59,790 nt of DNA from Candidatus Cryptobacteroides excrementipullorum (GCA_017695065.1 JADILZ010000026.1:1-59790), one strand, 5' to 3'. Counted from the first letter of the stretch, positions 7,743 to 17,196 are shown. Program-made: numbers and translations. Notes: generated from the letters alone by a model not told the origin.

Positions 7743-8369
7743 ATGTCAGACAAGCACATAATAGACATCTCGTCATGGACGAGGCGGGAACATTACACCC
7801 ACTTCGGCATGCTGGAAGACCCGTTCTTCGGCATCACAGCCAAGGCGGACTTCACATCCTGCTACATGCAGGCAAAAGAGGACGGAAAATCATTTTTCCT
7901 TTATTCTCTCCACAAGATACTTAGGGCAGCGAATGCAGTCACAGAATTCAGGTACCGCATTGAAGACGGCCGTGTCGTCCTGTACGACCTCATTGGAGCG
8001 AGCCCCACTGTCGGCAGGGATGACGGGAGCTTCGGTTTCGCGGTGTTCGAATACCATGAGGACCGTGCAACATTCGTAGAGGAGGCGGAAAAGGAGATTG
8101 CACGGGTCAAGTCGGCCTCCGGACTCTGCCTCGGAGAAGGAGAGAACAGGCAAGACCTCATTTACTATTCTTCCATACCATGGATAGACTTCACAGACAT
8201 GAAGCATGCCGGAGGACCCAGGAAAGGGCAGTCCATTCCAAGGATCTCTACCGGCATGCTCGTCCCTTCGGAAGAAAGGCTGATGATGTCCGTATCAGTT
8301 GAGTTAAACCACGGGCTTGCAGACGGATACCATGTGGCCCAGTTCTTCAGGCTTCTCGGAATGCTGTAG
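7743..8369 (+). CDS. CatA-like O-acetyltransferase (chloramphenicol acetyltransferase fold)
   Basis: This 208-residue protein has the length and motifs of the chloramphenicol acetyltransferase family: the N-terminal SWTRREHYTHFG, FFGITAKADFT, and the C-terminal NHGLADGYHVAQFF. In the last motif the catalytic His and the structural Asp (H-x-x-x-D-G) are kept, while the first His of the usual HHxxxDG is Asn. True resistance enzymes are usually plasmid- or element-borne; here the ATG follows the hutU stop directly, so the gene is built into a histidine-degradation operon. It may acetylate a metabolite. A drug-resistance role is not supported by context. Confidence 0.88.
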   Translation: MSDKHIIDISSWTRREHYTHFGMLEDPFFGITAKADFTSCYMQAKEDGKSFFLYSLHKILRAANAVTEFRYRIEDGRVVLYDLIGASPTVGRDDGSFGFAVFEYHEDRATFVEEAEKEIARVKSASGLCLGEGENRQDLIYYSSIPWIDFTDMKHAGGPRKGQSIPRISTGMLVPSEERLMMSVSVELNHGLADGYHVAQFFRLLGML

Positions 8370-8406
8370 CTTACGCCCGCCAAAGTAGCCCGAGGCGGTG
8401 AGGACC

Positions 8407-10602
8407 TTAGTCAGTGACCTCATGGATTACACCCCAGTCCTCTCCTACCGTGTCAGCATAGCCCTGTTCCTCAAACCATGCCTTCTCCCCGGAAGTCCCG
8501 GCTTTCCGGTACGCATACCATGCAGGCTTCGGTTCACCGCCCCACGTGGTGTCATTGAACTTGCGCAGGCCGAGCTGCGCGCCTTCCGAAGCATTGTCAT
8601 ACCAGTTGTGCCATTGCAGACCCTCGATGCCGTCAAGCTGCTCTATCTTGAGCCAGCTGTATGCCAGGCCGGCTGCCTGGTCTGACAAGAGCTTGTCATC
8701 GTATCCGGTAGTGGATGTACCTGAGCCGACACCGGCTTCTGAAAGCCATACACGGCGTTTGATGCTTCCCTTATACATATTTGAAGGGTCGCTCACCCAC
8801 TTGTCCAGGACCTCCAGATTCCTCATCGAGACATTGGCCGTACTCATGGAGAAGGTTACGGAAGGGTCTTCCCAGATACGTGGGTTGGCTATTTCGGTGG
8901 AATAGCTGTGATACGCCGGAGCCCAGTAGAAATCCCCCTCTGCCGCACTGAAGCTGTTCATGTATCCCAGAAGGTCCACCACAGAGTACCATCCTCCTCC
9001 GGCCGGGGTAGTCCACCCGTGGGCAAGCGAAATGAAAGTCTCCGCATTGGAGTCATACTGATGTACTATATTATATACCATCCTCATGGATTTCAGGTAG
9101 GTATCCATATAAGTGGAGACAGGGACATCGGCTCCCATATTTGTCCAGTGCACCCCGCCGTCCACCTCATTGTGGATAATCCAGTGGGAGATGCGCATGT
9201 CGCTTCCGCTGTACCTCGAGGCGAAGAAGTCTATCATGGCGGCATACGCATTCACGGACTCGGGGGTCGTCATGTCAGGCATGGTGTAGAGAGTTCCTGA
9301 ATAATCAGGATGCTGGAGAAGGTCGCCAAGCTGAGGGTCCGCGCTCTGCGCTGCATTCTGTATCAGCAGGATACCAGCTACGGAGACACCGTATTTCCCT
9401 GCAATTTTCAGAGGTTCGTCCAGCTCTGCCCTGATACGTGCCTCGTTGAAATAGTATGTCTTGCCGAGATAATCGTGGGAGATGGTGTACTCGCCTCCAG
9501 GGGTGAGGCTCATGTAGCTCATAGGCAGGATATTGATAGTCGCGCTTGCAAGGTCGAGAGCCTGGATTTCCGCATCAAGGTTACCCGGGACTATCCCTCC
9601 GAGCCCCTTCTTGTGCCTGAGAGCGATACGCGGCAGACACGGACCGGCGTCATATATCTTGTCCGGATCGGCATAGAGGGCGTGTGACACCAGTTCGTCG
9701 GCACCGTCACCATCCTTGTACACGGCCCATTTCGAGAGAAGCCTGTCATAAGGGACACCTCCGAAAGAAGCCGTCCTGTCGACAGTGACGCTGAAATTCC
9801 CTGAAGAGACCTGATGCCTGTACTCCTGAGGGACTTCTGTCATGCTGAAGATGTCTGCAAAAGGAGGAACCTCGGCCAGGAAGAACGTACCGTCCCCCGA
9901 ACAGGTGCCCGATATTTCCACACTTGAAGCGCCTACAGCCACGGAAGTCACTGAAGAAGCGTAATCATTCTGGAGATAATCGTCAATCATCCTGGCATAT
10001 TTCTCCTTCTCCTCAGCAGCATTGTTTTCCTGGTCCTCGGCGGCCTGCTCTTCCTGGTTCATCGGGCGCATGACCAGATTCCTGAGGCATATCCGGCTTC
10101 CGCTGACAATCGACTCGCCGAGATCGAACCTCAGATAGTCCCCGGCGCTCCCCCACCCGAACTCACGTATGGATGATTTCATCCTCACGGAATAGTGGGT
10201 CCACTCCGATGCGGCGGCCGCCCCCTGCCCCGACTGCGCATGTGAGGCATCCAGGCCGTCTTCCCCGTCTACGAAAAAGAACTCGGTCTTGTCAATCGGA
10301 TTCTCGGCCTTGTATTCAAAGGCGAATACCGTATTTTCAGCCGGCAGGCCGGAGGCGAACGGCTCCAGATACACATACGGGTCCCCGTCAGGAAGGACAA
10401 TGGTGTAGCTGCTGTCCTCCTCCACCGTTATTTCTTTCACATGGGTGCTTTTCTTCACATTGATCCTCATCCATACGAATGAAGAACTGTCCACCTCCAT
10501 ACCCTCAGGCGGGGCCGGCGTCACCACCGGGGTCTTTTCGCATGCCTGCGGGGCCAGAAATGCCGCCGCAAGGCAGACAACAGGCAATACTCTACTTTTC
10601 AT
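8407..10602 (-). CDS. DUF5722 lipoprotein with N-terminal carbohydrate-binding-like domain
   Basis: The ATG at 10602 (731 residues) places a lipoprotein signal first, MKSRVLPVVCLAAAFLAPQAC, with Cys at the lipobox. Residues about 25-170 look like a beta-sandwich with a FAFEYKAEN strand and a final LRFDL...ICLRNLVM, as in galactose-binding-like modules. A charged linker follows, then a region that aligns along its length with the neighbouring 580-residue protein. This part is DUF5722. It contains WIIHNEVD and VWLSEAG, spaced as the acid/base and nucleophile glutamates of clan GH-A glycoside hydrolases, and an LQWHNWYDN strand. A secreted or surface glycosidase is inferred, not proven. Confidence 0.8.
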   Translation of the reverse strand: MKSRVLPVVCLAAAFLAPQACEKTPVVTPAPPEGMEVDSSSFVWMRINVKKSTHVKEITVEEDSSYTIVLPDGDPYVYLEPFASGLPAENTVFAFEYKAENPIDKTEFFFVDGEDGLDASHAQSGQGAAAASEWTHYSVRMKSSIREFGWGSAGDYLRFDLGESIVSGSRICLRNLVMRPMNQEEQAAEDQENNAAEEKEKYARMIDDYLQNDYASSVTSVAVGASSVEISGTCSGDGTFFLAEVPPFADIFSMTEVPQEYRHQVSSGNFSVTVDRTASFGGVPYDRLLSKWAVYKDGDGADELVSHALYADPDKIYDAGPCLPRIALRHKKGLGGIVPGNLDAEIQALDLASATINILPMSYMSLTPGGEYTISHDYLGKTYYFNEARIRAELDEPLKIAGKYGVSVAGILLIQNAAQSADPQLGDLLQHPDYSGTLYTMPDMTTPESVNAYAAMIDFFASRYSGSDMRISHWIIHNEVDGGVHWTNMGADVPVSTYMDTYLKSMRMVYNIVHQYDSNAETFISLAHGWTTPAGGGWYSVVDLLGYMNSFSAAEGDFYWAPAYHSYSTEIANPRIWEDPSVTFSMSTANVSMRNLEVLDKWVSDPSNMYKGSIKRRVWLSEAGVGSGTSTTGYDDKLLSDQAAGLAYSWLKIEQLDGIEGLQWHNWYDNASEGAQLGLRKFNDTTWGGEPKPAWYAYRKAGTSGEKAWFEEQGYADTVGEDWGVIHEVTD

Positions 10603-10667
10603 AATTCTGATGATTTGGTTTATATGAAGCTGTTTTTGAGTTTCCACAATAGTAACGGCGATGCAGG

Positions 10668-12410
10668 TCAGTCAATCTCGTCACTGTCAACTATGATGTC
10701 CCAGTCTCCGATGCCGATCACGTCAAGATACCTGTCGAACACCTCGTCTTCCCGTTCCGTACCGGCAGCCTGGTAAACATGCCAGGCCGGCTTCGGCGCA
10801 CCCGCGTACTGGCTGTCAGGGAACTTCCTGAGCCCGAGGAGAGCCCCGCTACCGTCCCCGACATTGTCAAACCAGTTGTGCCACTGGTGGGCATCCACGC
10901 CGTCCATCGCCTCAATCTTCTTCCATGCGTATGCAGTCCCGGCAGCCTGTTCCTCCAGGTCAGCATCAGAGTAAGACCTGGAATTGATTCCTGCCTCGGA
11001 CAGCCACAGGGAGCGTTTTCTGGAACCGAGATACATGTTCTCGGGCATGAAAATCCATTTGTCTATGACCTCCAGGTTGCGGAAAGACACACATGGCGTG
11101 TCCATGGAGAAAGTGGAGTTGGGACATTCCCAGCAACGAGGGTTCAGCAGGTCCCAAGGGTAGGTGTGGTATGCAAGACCCCACCTGTAGTCGCCTTCGG
11201 CCTTTCCCATGCCGTTTATTATCCCGAGCATGTCCCTGACAGGATAGTCTCCGGAAAGAGCTGTCCAGGAGTGTGTAAAGGAGGCCAGGACCTCAGTGTT
11301 GGCATCATACTGTCTCACAATACTGTAGACGAGTCTCAACACCTTTATGTAATAGTCCGTGAGGACATGCATGGGCCGGGTTCCGGCATTTGCCCACGTA
11401 CTTGCCGCATCCACTTCGTTCAGGACAATCCATTTGTCCACCCTGCCGTACATGTCATCCTGGCGGCAGTACCTCTGAGCAAGGAAGTCTGTGACAGCTG
11501 CAAAGCAGTTCACAGATTCGGGGGAAGTCATGTTGGGCATGATGAGAGTGCCTCCGTTGCAGGACGGGTCCGTCAGGAGCCTCCCGAGGCTGTTGTCCAC
11601 TGCGGAGGAGGCCGGCTGCACCAGAAGGATGGCTGCCACTGCCATGTCGCGGCGGCGGGCTTCAAGCAGGACCCTGTCAAGATTGTTGACTATATAGTCC
11701 TCATCGAAATAATATGTCTTGCCACCGTATTCATGCGCTATCCTTCCGCTGCCCGGAGTGAGGTATGTGAAGAGGGTGATGTACATGTTGAGGGTTGCGC
11801 TGCCCAGGTCCAGGTCATCGAAATCGGAGATGAAGTCGTTGGGATGCACGCCGCCGAGCCCTTTCTTGTTCTTCAGGACTGTCTCAGGCCTGTCGAGGCA
11901 TGACTGCACCGAATCAGGATACCGCGCATGCGAGACAAGCCTGAGACCGCCTGAAGAGGTCCTCTCGAAAATCGCCCATTTGGACAGGAGCCTGTCATAG
12001 GTCATGTCCCCTGAAGTGATGAAGCGGTCAGCCTCGAAAGTGAAGTCACCGGACTCGGGGCTGAATACTGTCAGAGGGTCGGAAGTCCTCAGAAGATCCA
12101 TGTACGGAGGAATTTCAGCCACGATGAAATCCCCGTTCCCGGCATAAGACCCGCTGACGGACACCTTGTCGGCAGTCACGCGGACCTGCCCGATGGACGA
12201 AGCGTAGTCCGCACTGAGATAATCCTGTATGAGAGTACCGAATCCGACATCTTCGGCCGAATAGGGGGAACCTTCCTCCACCCTGGCCTTGTCGCATGAA
12301 GAGAGGCAGAGTGCAGCCGCAGCTGCCACAGACAGCAACACCCTGCATATCAGATTATTCCCTTTAAATCCGTCGACAGTCCGGAAGACTGTCCGCGAAA
12401 CATGTTCCAT
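10668..12410 (-). CDS. DUF5722 lipoprotein, paralogue without the extra N-terminal domain
   Basis: The 580-residue protein carries a lipoprotein signal ending AAAAALCLSSC and then the same domain as the next gene: an N-terminal beta domain (DYASSIGQVRVTADKVSVSG, AEIPPYMDLL), a KKGLGGVHPNDF segment and a barrel. WIVLNEVDAAS and LWLSEAGINS carry the two candidate catalytic glutamates, and AHQWHNWFDNVG the conserved end strand. The start ATG at 12410 makes an unusually long n-region before the hydrophobic stretch, but no better ATG exists. It precedes its paralogue by 65 bases and probably shares its transcript. Tandem duplication followed by gain or loss of the binding domain is the simplest history. 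Confidence 0.8.
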   Translation of the reverse strand: MEHVSRTVFRTVDGFKGNNLICRVLLSVAAAAALCLSSCDKARVEEGSPYSAEDVGFGTLIQDYLSADYASSIGQVRVTADKVSVSGSYAGNGDFIVAEIPPYMDLLRTSDPLTVFSPESGDFTFEADRFITSGDMTYDRLLSKWAIFERTSSGGLRLVSHARYPDSVQSCLDRPETVLKNKKGLGGVHPNDFISDFDDLDLGSATLNMYITLFTYLTPGSGRIAHEYGGKTYYFDEDYIVNNLDRVLLEARRRDMAVAAILLVQPASSAVDNSLGRLLTDPSCNGGTLIMPNMTSPESVNCFAAVTDFLAQRYCRQDDMYGRVDKWIVLNEVDAASTWANAGTRPMHVLTDYYIKVLRLVYSIVRQYDANTEVLASFTHSWTALSGDYPVRDMLGIINGMGKAEGDYRWGLAYHTYPWDLLNPRCWECPNSTFSMDTPCVSFRNLEVIDKWIFMPENMYLGSRKRSLWLSEAGINSRSYSDADLEEQAAGTAYAWKKIEAMDGVDAHQWHNWFDNVGDGSGALLGLRKFPDSQYAGAPKPAWHVYQAAGTEREDEVFDRYLDVIGIGDWDIIVDSDEID

Positions 12411-12517
12411 ATAATGTTTTTTTTTACAAGCAATATATCAAACCCCGGAAACCGGAAATCTTGCATCAGGACGGCCGTATCCGTCCGCAAAGGCATGGTG
12501 CATTATGATGCAGAAAT

Positions 12518-12563
12518 CCCCCGAAAAGTTACAGACTCATTAAAAATCTTCACTTTTCGGGGG
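12518..12563. terminator. Perfect 12-bp inverted repeat between the GH20 gene and the DUF5722 pair
   Basis: CCCCCGAAAAGT (12518-12529) pairs perfectly with ACTTTTCGGGGG (12552-12563) around a 22-base loop. It sits 49 bases after the GH20 stop and 108 bases before the DUF5722 start. It may end GH20 transcripts or act as an attenuator in the DUF5722 leader; there is no strong T run. Confidence 0.5.
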
Positions 12564-12611
12564 ATCAGACTATACCTGTCCGTCACACAGTGGCCGTGGA
12601 CAGAACCTGCG

Positions 12612-14294
12612 TCATTCTATTCCTTCGAACACATACGGAGCATATATGAATCCGAAATACTCATAGGCCGGCTTCATGGATGCGGTGACACGTGCAAGGA
12701 ACTGGTCGTAAGCCGTCCTTTCCTCGCTCCATGCAACTTCGGAAAGCGCCGCAAAGCGTGGCAGGTCCATGTGCTGGAGATGGTCAAAACTGCTGATGTA
12801 CTCAGTCCATGTATTGGCCTGGACTCCCTTTATATGCTTTCTGGTACTGTCATCGAGCTGGTCATACGGATCGAAAGAGTAACTTTTCTCGAGGGAGACA
12901 TAACCTCCGATACCGAGAGGCTCTCCGTTGGCCTCAGGGTCGGCTGTCTGATAGTAGTCGAGATAAAAGTAGTTGTTCGGGGTCATGACCACATCGTTGC
13001 CCTGTTTTGCCGCGTTGATGCCGCCCTGCGGCCCTCTCCATGACATGACCGTGGCGGTAGGCGTCACACCGCCTTCGAGAATCTCGTCCCAGCCGATGAT
13101 TTTCCTGCCCTTTGAGTTGAGATACTGCTCGATACGGTGGAGGAGGTAGCCCTGAAGCTGGCGTTCGTCATCAAGCCCTTCCTCTTTCATGCGCCTCTGG
13201 CAGTCAGGACAGTCCTTCCACCTTACGGCAGGGCACTCGTCCCCGCCGATATGGATATACTCGGACGGGAAGAGGCTGCACACCTCGTCAAGTACGGTCT
13301 CGAGGAATCCGAATGTGCTTTCCTTGCCGATACAGAACACGTCATCGCTTATGCCCCATGTGGTGCGCACCTCATAAGGGCCGCCTGTACATCCAAGCCA
13401 CGGATAGCTCGTAAGGGCGGCAACCGCATGGCCAGGCATCTCTATCTCAGGTATGACAGTAATCTGACGGTCTGAAGCATAGGCGATAATTTCCTTGACA
13501 TCCCTGGCGGTATAGAAGTCGCCTTCCCCGTATGGAGTGCCGTCGTAGCCTGCAGCAGCGTCATTGTAATGTCCGACCTTGGTCTCCTTGCGCACAGCCC
13601 CCACCTGGGTCAGAAGCGGGTATTTCTCTATCTCTATCCTCCAGCCCTGGTCGTCTGTAAGATGCCAGTGAAGGGTATTGAGCTTATGGAGGGCGAGTAT
13701 GTCGATGAATTTCTTCACCTCGTCCACAGTGAAGAAGTGGCGGCAGCAGTCAAGCATGGCTCCCCTGTAGGAGAAGTGCGGCTTGTCCTGTATATACAGC
13801 CCGGAAGTCCTCAACGGCTCACCTGGCTCCGCGGATGAAGCCGCCTGGACCAGAATCTGAGTGAGGGTCTGAAGCCCCCACCATACGCCCTTTCCGGAGC
13901 CGCCGTTGATGACCACTCCGTCAGGAGTCACGTCCAGTGTGTATTCCTCCTCCGCAAGAGAAGGGTCCAGATACAGGCGGACATCGGCTTTGGACTCGTT
14001 TCCGGTGCTCTTCACTTCAGGAAGTACAGTGGCGGAGACCACCCTTGTGAAGCCTGTGGAAAGCTTTTCCGTACCAGGCGCATAGGGTTTCTCCAGGAAA
14101 TCCGCCCAAACGGACACGAGATGCTTCAGTGAAGGATCACCGGAATAGACGGAAAGCCTGCCGGAAGGCAGCTGCACCAGAGAGCGGTCTTCCCTCATGA
14201 CCGAAGGCTGAGGGACAATGCTTACAGCTGAAAGCTGCGTGGCAGCAAGTGCCACACCCAATGTGGCAACCATAGTTTTGCTGATAAGGTTCAT
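12612..14294 (-). CDS. GH20 beta-N-acetylhexosaminidase, secreted
   Basis: The ATG at 14294 gives 560 residues beginning with a signal peptide (MNLISKTMVATLGVALAATQLSA). Residues about 25-150 form the GH20b support domain and the rest the GH20 barrel. FSYRGAMLDCCRHFFTVDEV, NTLHWHLTDDQGWRIEI, IPEIEMPGHAVAAL and the catalytic Asp-Glu pair in YIHIGGDECPAVRWK are all present, as is the WDEILEGG segment. The enzyme removes terminal GlcNAc or GalNAc from glycans by substrate-assisted catalysis, probably in the periplasm. With the two DUF5722 proteins on the same strand it may form a small glycan-degradation group, though no SusC/SusD pair is present. Confidence 0.95.
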   Translation of the reverse strand: MNLISKTMVATLGVALAATQLSAVSIVPQPSVMREDRSLVQLPSGRLSVYSGDPSLKHLVSVWADFLEKPYAPGTEKLSTGFTRVVSATVLPEVKSTGNESKADVRLYLDPSLAEEEYTLDVTPDGVVINGGSGKGVWWGLQTLTQILVQAASSAEPGEPLRTSGLYIQDKPHFSYRGAMLDCCRHFFTVDEVKKFIDILALHKLNTLHWHLTDDQGWRIEIEKYPLLTQVGAVRKETKVGHYNDAAAGYDGTPYGEGDFYTARDVKEIIAYASDRQITVIPEIEMPGHAVAALTSYPWLGCTGGPYEVRTTWGISDDVFCIGKESTFGFLETVLDEVCSLFPSEYIHIGGDECPAVRWKDCPDCQRRMKEEGLDDERQLQGYLLHRIEQYLNSKGRKIIGWDEILEGGVTPTATVMSWRGPQGGINAAKQGNDVVMTPNNYFYLDYYQTADPEANGEPLGIGGYVSLEKSYSFDPYDQLDDSTRKHIKGVQANTWTEYISSFDHLQHMDLPRFAALSEVAWSEERTAYDQFLARVTASMKPAYEYFGFIYAPYVFEGIE

Positions 14295-14493
14295 AAATGT
14301 CGAATATTTTGTTTTGAAATCATTTCTTCCACATTCAAGACAACGCCGGTGCACTTCACACCGGAGCCGCCGCGGTCCCCTTCGGGAATCATGTCTGTAA
14401 ATATACTCGTTTATTGCCTAATACCAAAATACGGACTATCGTATTGTAGCCTTTATTTCGTATATTTACCTTTTTTTAAGAAAACCCGGACAC

Positions 14494-15033
14494 ATGGGAC
14501 ACGCAAGATACCTGATAACAGCCGTCGCGGCCCTGATGGCAGCCGCATGCATACGGGACAGGATGCCGGAAGGAGCAGACCTCCGGCCCGGAGACACGTT
14601 GCCGTCATTCAGTGTGACCATGAATGACGGCAGCAAAATCTCTTCCGGGAATCTCCGGGGAAAAGTTTCGGTAATAGTGTTCTTCCACACAGGCTGTCCT
14701 GACTGCAGACAGGAACTTCCTGTGATACAACGGATATACAATCTGTACGGCTCCTCAGGCGATGTCACGGTGTGCTGCATCAGCAGAGAAGAGTCCGCAT
14801 CCGGCATCAGTGCATACTGGCAGGAAAACGGACTCACCATGCCGTACTCCGCACAGGAGGACAGGTCTGTGTACAGTCTGTTCGCAAGTACAGGTGTGCC
14901 ACGGGTTTACATATCATCCGGAGACCTGGTCATATACAGCGTATATGATGACAGCCCTCCTGCCTCTTTCGAAGACATGGAGGATGACATCCTGGCATGC
15001 CTCGGGATGTCAGAAGGTACCCTCCAGAGATAA
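14494..15033 (+). CDS. TlpA/AhpC-like thioredoxin-fold lipoprotein
   Basis: The protein (179 residues) starts with a lipoprotein signal, MGHARYLITAVAALMAAAC, and then shows a TlpA-like redoxin pattern: LRPGDTLPSFSVTMNDG, GKVSVIVFFHTGCPDCRQELP with the CPDC redox motif near residue 70, and GVPRVYISSGD with the cis-Pro before the second strand. It would be anchored in the envelope facing the periplasm, reducing disulfides or acting in a thioredoxin relay. At about 180 residues it is a compact member without the long N-terminal domain of many Bacteroidetes homologues. It is monocistronic and converges with folD, 20 bases apart. Confidence 0.88.
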   Translation: MGHARYLITAVAALMAAACIRDRMPEGADLRPGDTLPSFSVTMNDGSKISSGNLRGKVSVIVFFHTGCPDCRQELPVIQRIYNLYGSSGDVTVCCISREESASGISAYWQENGLTMPYSAQEDRSVYSLFASTGVPRVYISSGDLVIYSVYDDSPPASFEDMEDDILACLGMSEGTLQR

Positions 15034-15053
15034 TGTCCATGGACTCCCGGACA

Positions 15054-15905
15054 TCAGCGTTCCATCTTCTTCAGGAAACACTCTATGGTGTTTTCCATCA
15101 GGCAGCAGATGGTCATCGGGCCGACACCGCCGGGCACCGGCGTTATGACGGAAGCCTTCGGCTCTACGGCTGCGAAGTCCACATCCCCGCAAAGTTTCCC
15201 TGTCACGGGATCACGGTTCACACCGACATCTATCACCGCAGCACCTTCTGACACCATATCGGCCGTGACGAAGCGTGGCCGGCCTATGGCCACCACGAGA
15301 ATATCTGCCTGCCTGGTGACAGAAGGCAGGTCAGCCGTCTTGCTGTGAGCTACGGTCACTGTTGCGTTCTCGTCCAGCAGGAGCTTTGCCACGGGCAGCC
15401 CGACTATGTTGCTCCTCCCTATGACCACGGCCCTCTTCCCCCGTATCTCCACTCCGGCAGTCTTTAGCATCCTGATGATACCTTTCGGGGTGCACGGCAG
15501 GATACACGGCTGTTTCTGCCACAATGCGGCAACATTGAGGGGATGGAACCCGTCCACATCCTTGTCCCTGGAAATGGCCTCGATCACCTTCGGTTCACTG
15601 ATATGCCCCGGAAGGGGGAGCTGGACCAGGATGCCGTCCACAGTATCATCCGCGTTCAGGTCCCGGATCAGGCCGAGCAGCTCCTCTTCGGAGATGTCCG
15701 CAGGCCTGCGTATCGTGGTGTTCCTTATCCCCACCACCTCGGAAGCCTTTGCCTTGCCGGTCACGTATGATACACTTGCCGGGTCGTCACCCACCAGCAC
15801 TACTGTCAGGTGCGGGACCCTCCCGTATTTCGCAGGGAAAGTCGCGACCTGCTCAGCCATTTCCGCCTTCAGCTTCGCTGACAATTCTTTTCCGCTTATT
15901 ATCAT
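15054..15905 (-). CDS. folD: Methylenetetrahydrofolate dehydrogenase / methenyltetrahydrofolate cyclohydrolase
   Basis: FolD interconverts 5,10-methylene-, 5,10-methenyl- and 10-formyl-THF, the last being the formyl donor for PurH. The 283-residue length fits. VSYVTGKAKAS holds the catalytic Lys, DGILVQLPLPGHI is the substrate loop, DVDGFHPLNVA follows, GRSNIVGLPVAKLL is the NADP-binding turn, and PVPGGVGPMTICCLMENT is the C-terminal signature. It is the last gene of the purine operon, starting 13 bases after purD ends, which makes metabolic sense. Confidence 0.97.
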   Translation of the reverse strand: MIISGKELSAKLKAEMAEQVATFPAKYGRVPHLTVVLVGDDPASVSYVTGKAKASEVVGIRNTTIRRPADISEEELLGLIRDLNADDTVDGILVQLPLPGHISEPKVIEAISRDKDVDGFHPLNVAALWQKQPCILPCTPKGIIRMLKTAGVEIRGKRAVVIGRSNIVGLPVAKLLLDENATVTVAHSKTADLPSVTRQADILVVAIGRPRFVTADMVSEGAAVIDVGVNRDPVTGKLCGDVDFAAVEPKASVITPVPGGVGPMTICCLMENTIECFLKKMER

Positions 15906-15918
15906 TTTATTCCTGTTT

Positions 15919-17196
15919 TTATTTCAAGACTCTCCATCCGATGTCCCGGCGGTAGAAAAGGTTGCCGCACCTGATTTTCCCGACAGCCCCGAGCGCACGG
16001 TCCCTGGCTTCAACGAGGGTTTCTCCCGAACCTATCACCATGAGTACCCGTCCTCCGGCAGTGACAGTCCTGCCGTCCTTCTCTGCAGTACCCATGTGGT
16101 AAATCCTCACATCAGGATCCGACAGTGCATCCTCCAGGCCCTCGATCACATATCCCTTTTCATAAGATCCGGGATATCCGGACGAAGCCATCACAAACCC
16201 CATAGAAGACTTCGTATCCCACTGGATTTCCGGCATCGGGGAGCCATCCACGACAGCCGAGAAGATATCATATATGTCCGATTTCAGGAGAGGGAGGACG
16301 ACCTCGGTCTCAGGATCGCCGAAGCGGCAGTTGAACTCTATCACCTTTATCCCGGCAGGGGTCTTCATCAGCCCGCCGTAAAGGACACCCTTGAACGGGC
16401 GGCCTTCCTTAACCATGGCGGAAGCCACCGGCTTCATGATATGCTCCATGGCGTATTCCCTGTCCTCATCAGTGATGAACGGGAGCGGGGAATATGCTCC
16501 CATCCCGCCGGTATTAGGGCCCTTGTCACCTTCGAATGCACGTTTATGGTCCTGTGACAGAGGCATCGGGAACACCCTTTCACCGTCCACAAAGCACATG
16601 AAAGAAAACTCCGGTCCCATGAGGAATTCCTCAACCACCACCTTGCCTTTCCCGAACCTGTCATCCAGCAGCATGTCCTTGAGAGTACTCTCGGCCTCTT
16701 CAAGATTCTCAGGGATTACCACCCCTTTCCCTGCCGCAAGCCCGTCATATTTGAGAACGACCGGGAATGAACCGCCGCGGACATAGTCCAATGCGGAATC
16801 ATAGTCCTCGAAAGTCCGGTATGCAGCTGTCGGGACACCGTACCTGGCCATGAGGCGCTTTGCGAAATCCTTGCTCGACTCGATGGCGGCGGCATCCTTT
16901 GACGGCCCGAAAATCCTGAGGCCGGCAGCCGTGAATACATCGGCAATCCCCGCTGCCAGAGAAACTTCAGGCCCCACGACAGTCAGGTCAACACCCCTTT
17001 CGAGGGCAAAGTCCCTCAACTGCTCCACCTGTGTATCCTTCAGAGGTACACATTCGGCCTGTGCCGCAATCCCGGCATTGCCCGGAGCGCAATATATCTT
17101 TCCCACCCGGGAAGAACGGGACAGAGCATCCACTATCGCATGACAGCGTCCGCCGCCGCCCACAACAAGCACTGTGGCTTCCTTCGGATGTTCCAT
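15919..17196 (-). CDS. purD: Phosphoribosylamine-glycine ligase (GAR synthetase)
   Basis: PurD joins glycine to phosphoribosylamine with ATP. I place the start at the ATG at 17196, because AAGGAG lies seven bases upstream and the resulting 425 residues match the family; a frame opening at 17274 adds 26 residues with no similarity. ATP-grasp features follow: VLKYDGLAAGKGVVIPE, GPEFSFMCFVDGE, DKGPNTGGMGAYSP and VIEFNCRFGDPETEVVLP. The N-terminal motif reads VVGGGGRCHAIV instead of the nearly universal GGREHA, so the Glu is Cys; the rest appears intact. It lies between purH and folD. Confidence 0.96.
   Translation of the reverse strand: MEHPKEATVLVVGGGGRCHAIVDALSRSSRVGKIYCAPGNAGIAAQAECVPLKDTQVEQLRDFALERGVDLTVVGPEVSLAAGIADVFTAAGLRIFGPSKDAAAIESSKDFAKRLMARYGVPTAAYRTFEDYDSALDYVRGGSFPVVLKYDGLAAGKGVVIPENLEEAESTLKDMLLDDRFGKGKVVVEEFLMGPEFSFMCFVDGERVFPMPLSQDHKRAFEGDKGPNTGGMGAYSPLPFITDEDREYAMEHIMKPVASAMVKEGRPFKGVLYGGLMKTPAGIKVIEFNCRFGDPETEVVLPLLKSDIYDIFSAVVDGSPMPEIQWDTKSSMGFVMASSGYPGSYEKGYVIEGLEDALSDPDVRIYHMGTAEKDGRTVTAGGRVLMVIGSGETLVEARDRALGAVGKIRCGNLFYRRDIGWRVLK

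Noticed and set aside
7743..8369. Chloramphenicol resistance gene
   Set aside because: The fold fits, but tight coupling to hutU and no sign of a mobile element argue for a metabolic role.
10779..11903. A 374-residue plus-strand frame opposite the second DUF5722 gene
   Set aside because: It has no known motif, and the minus-strand protein clearly aligns with its paralogue.
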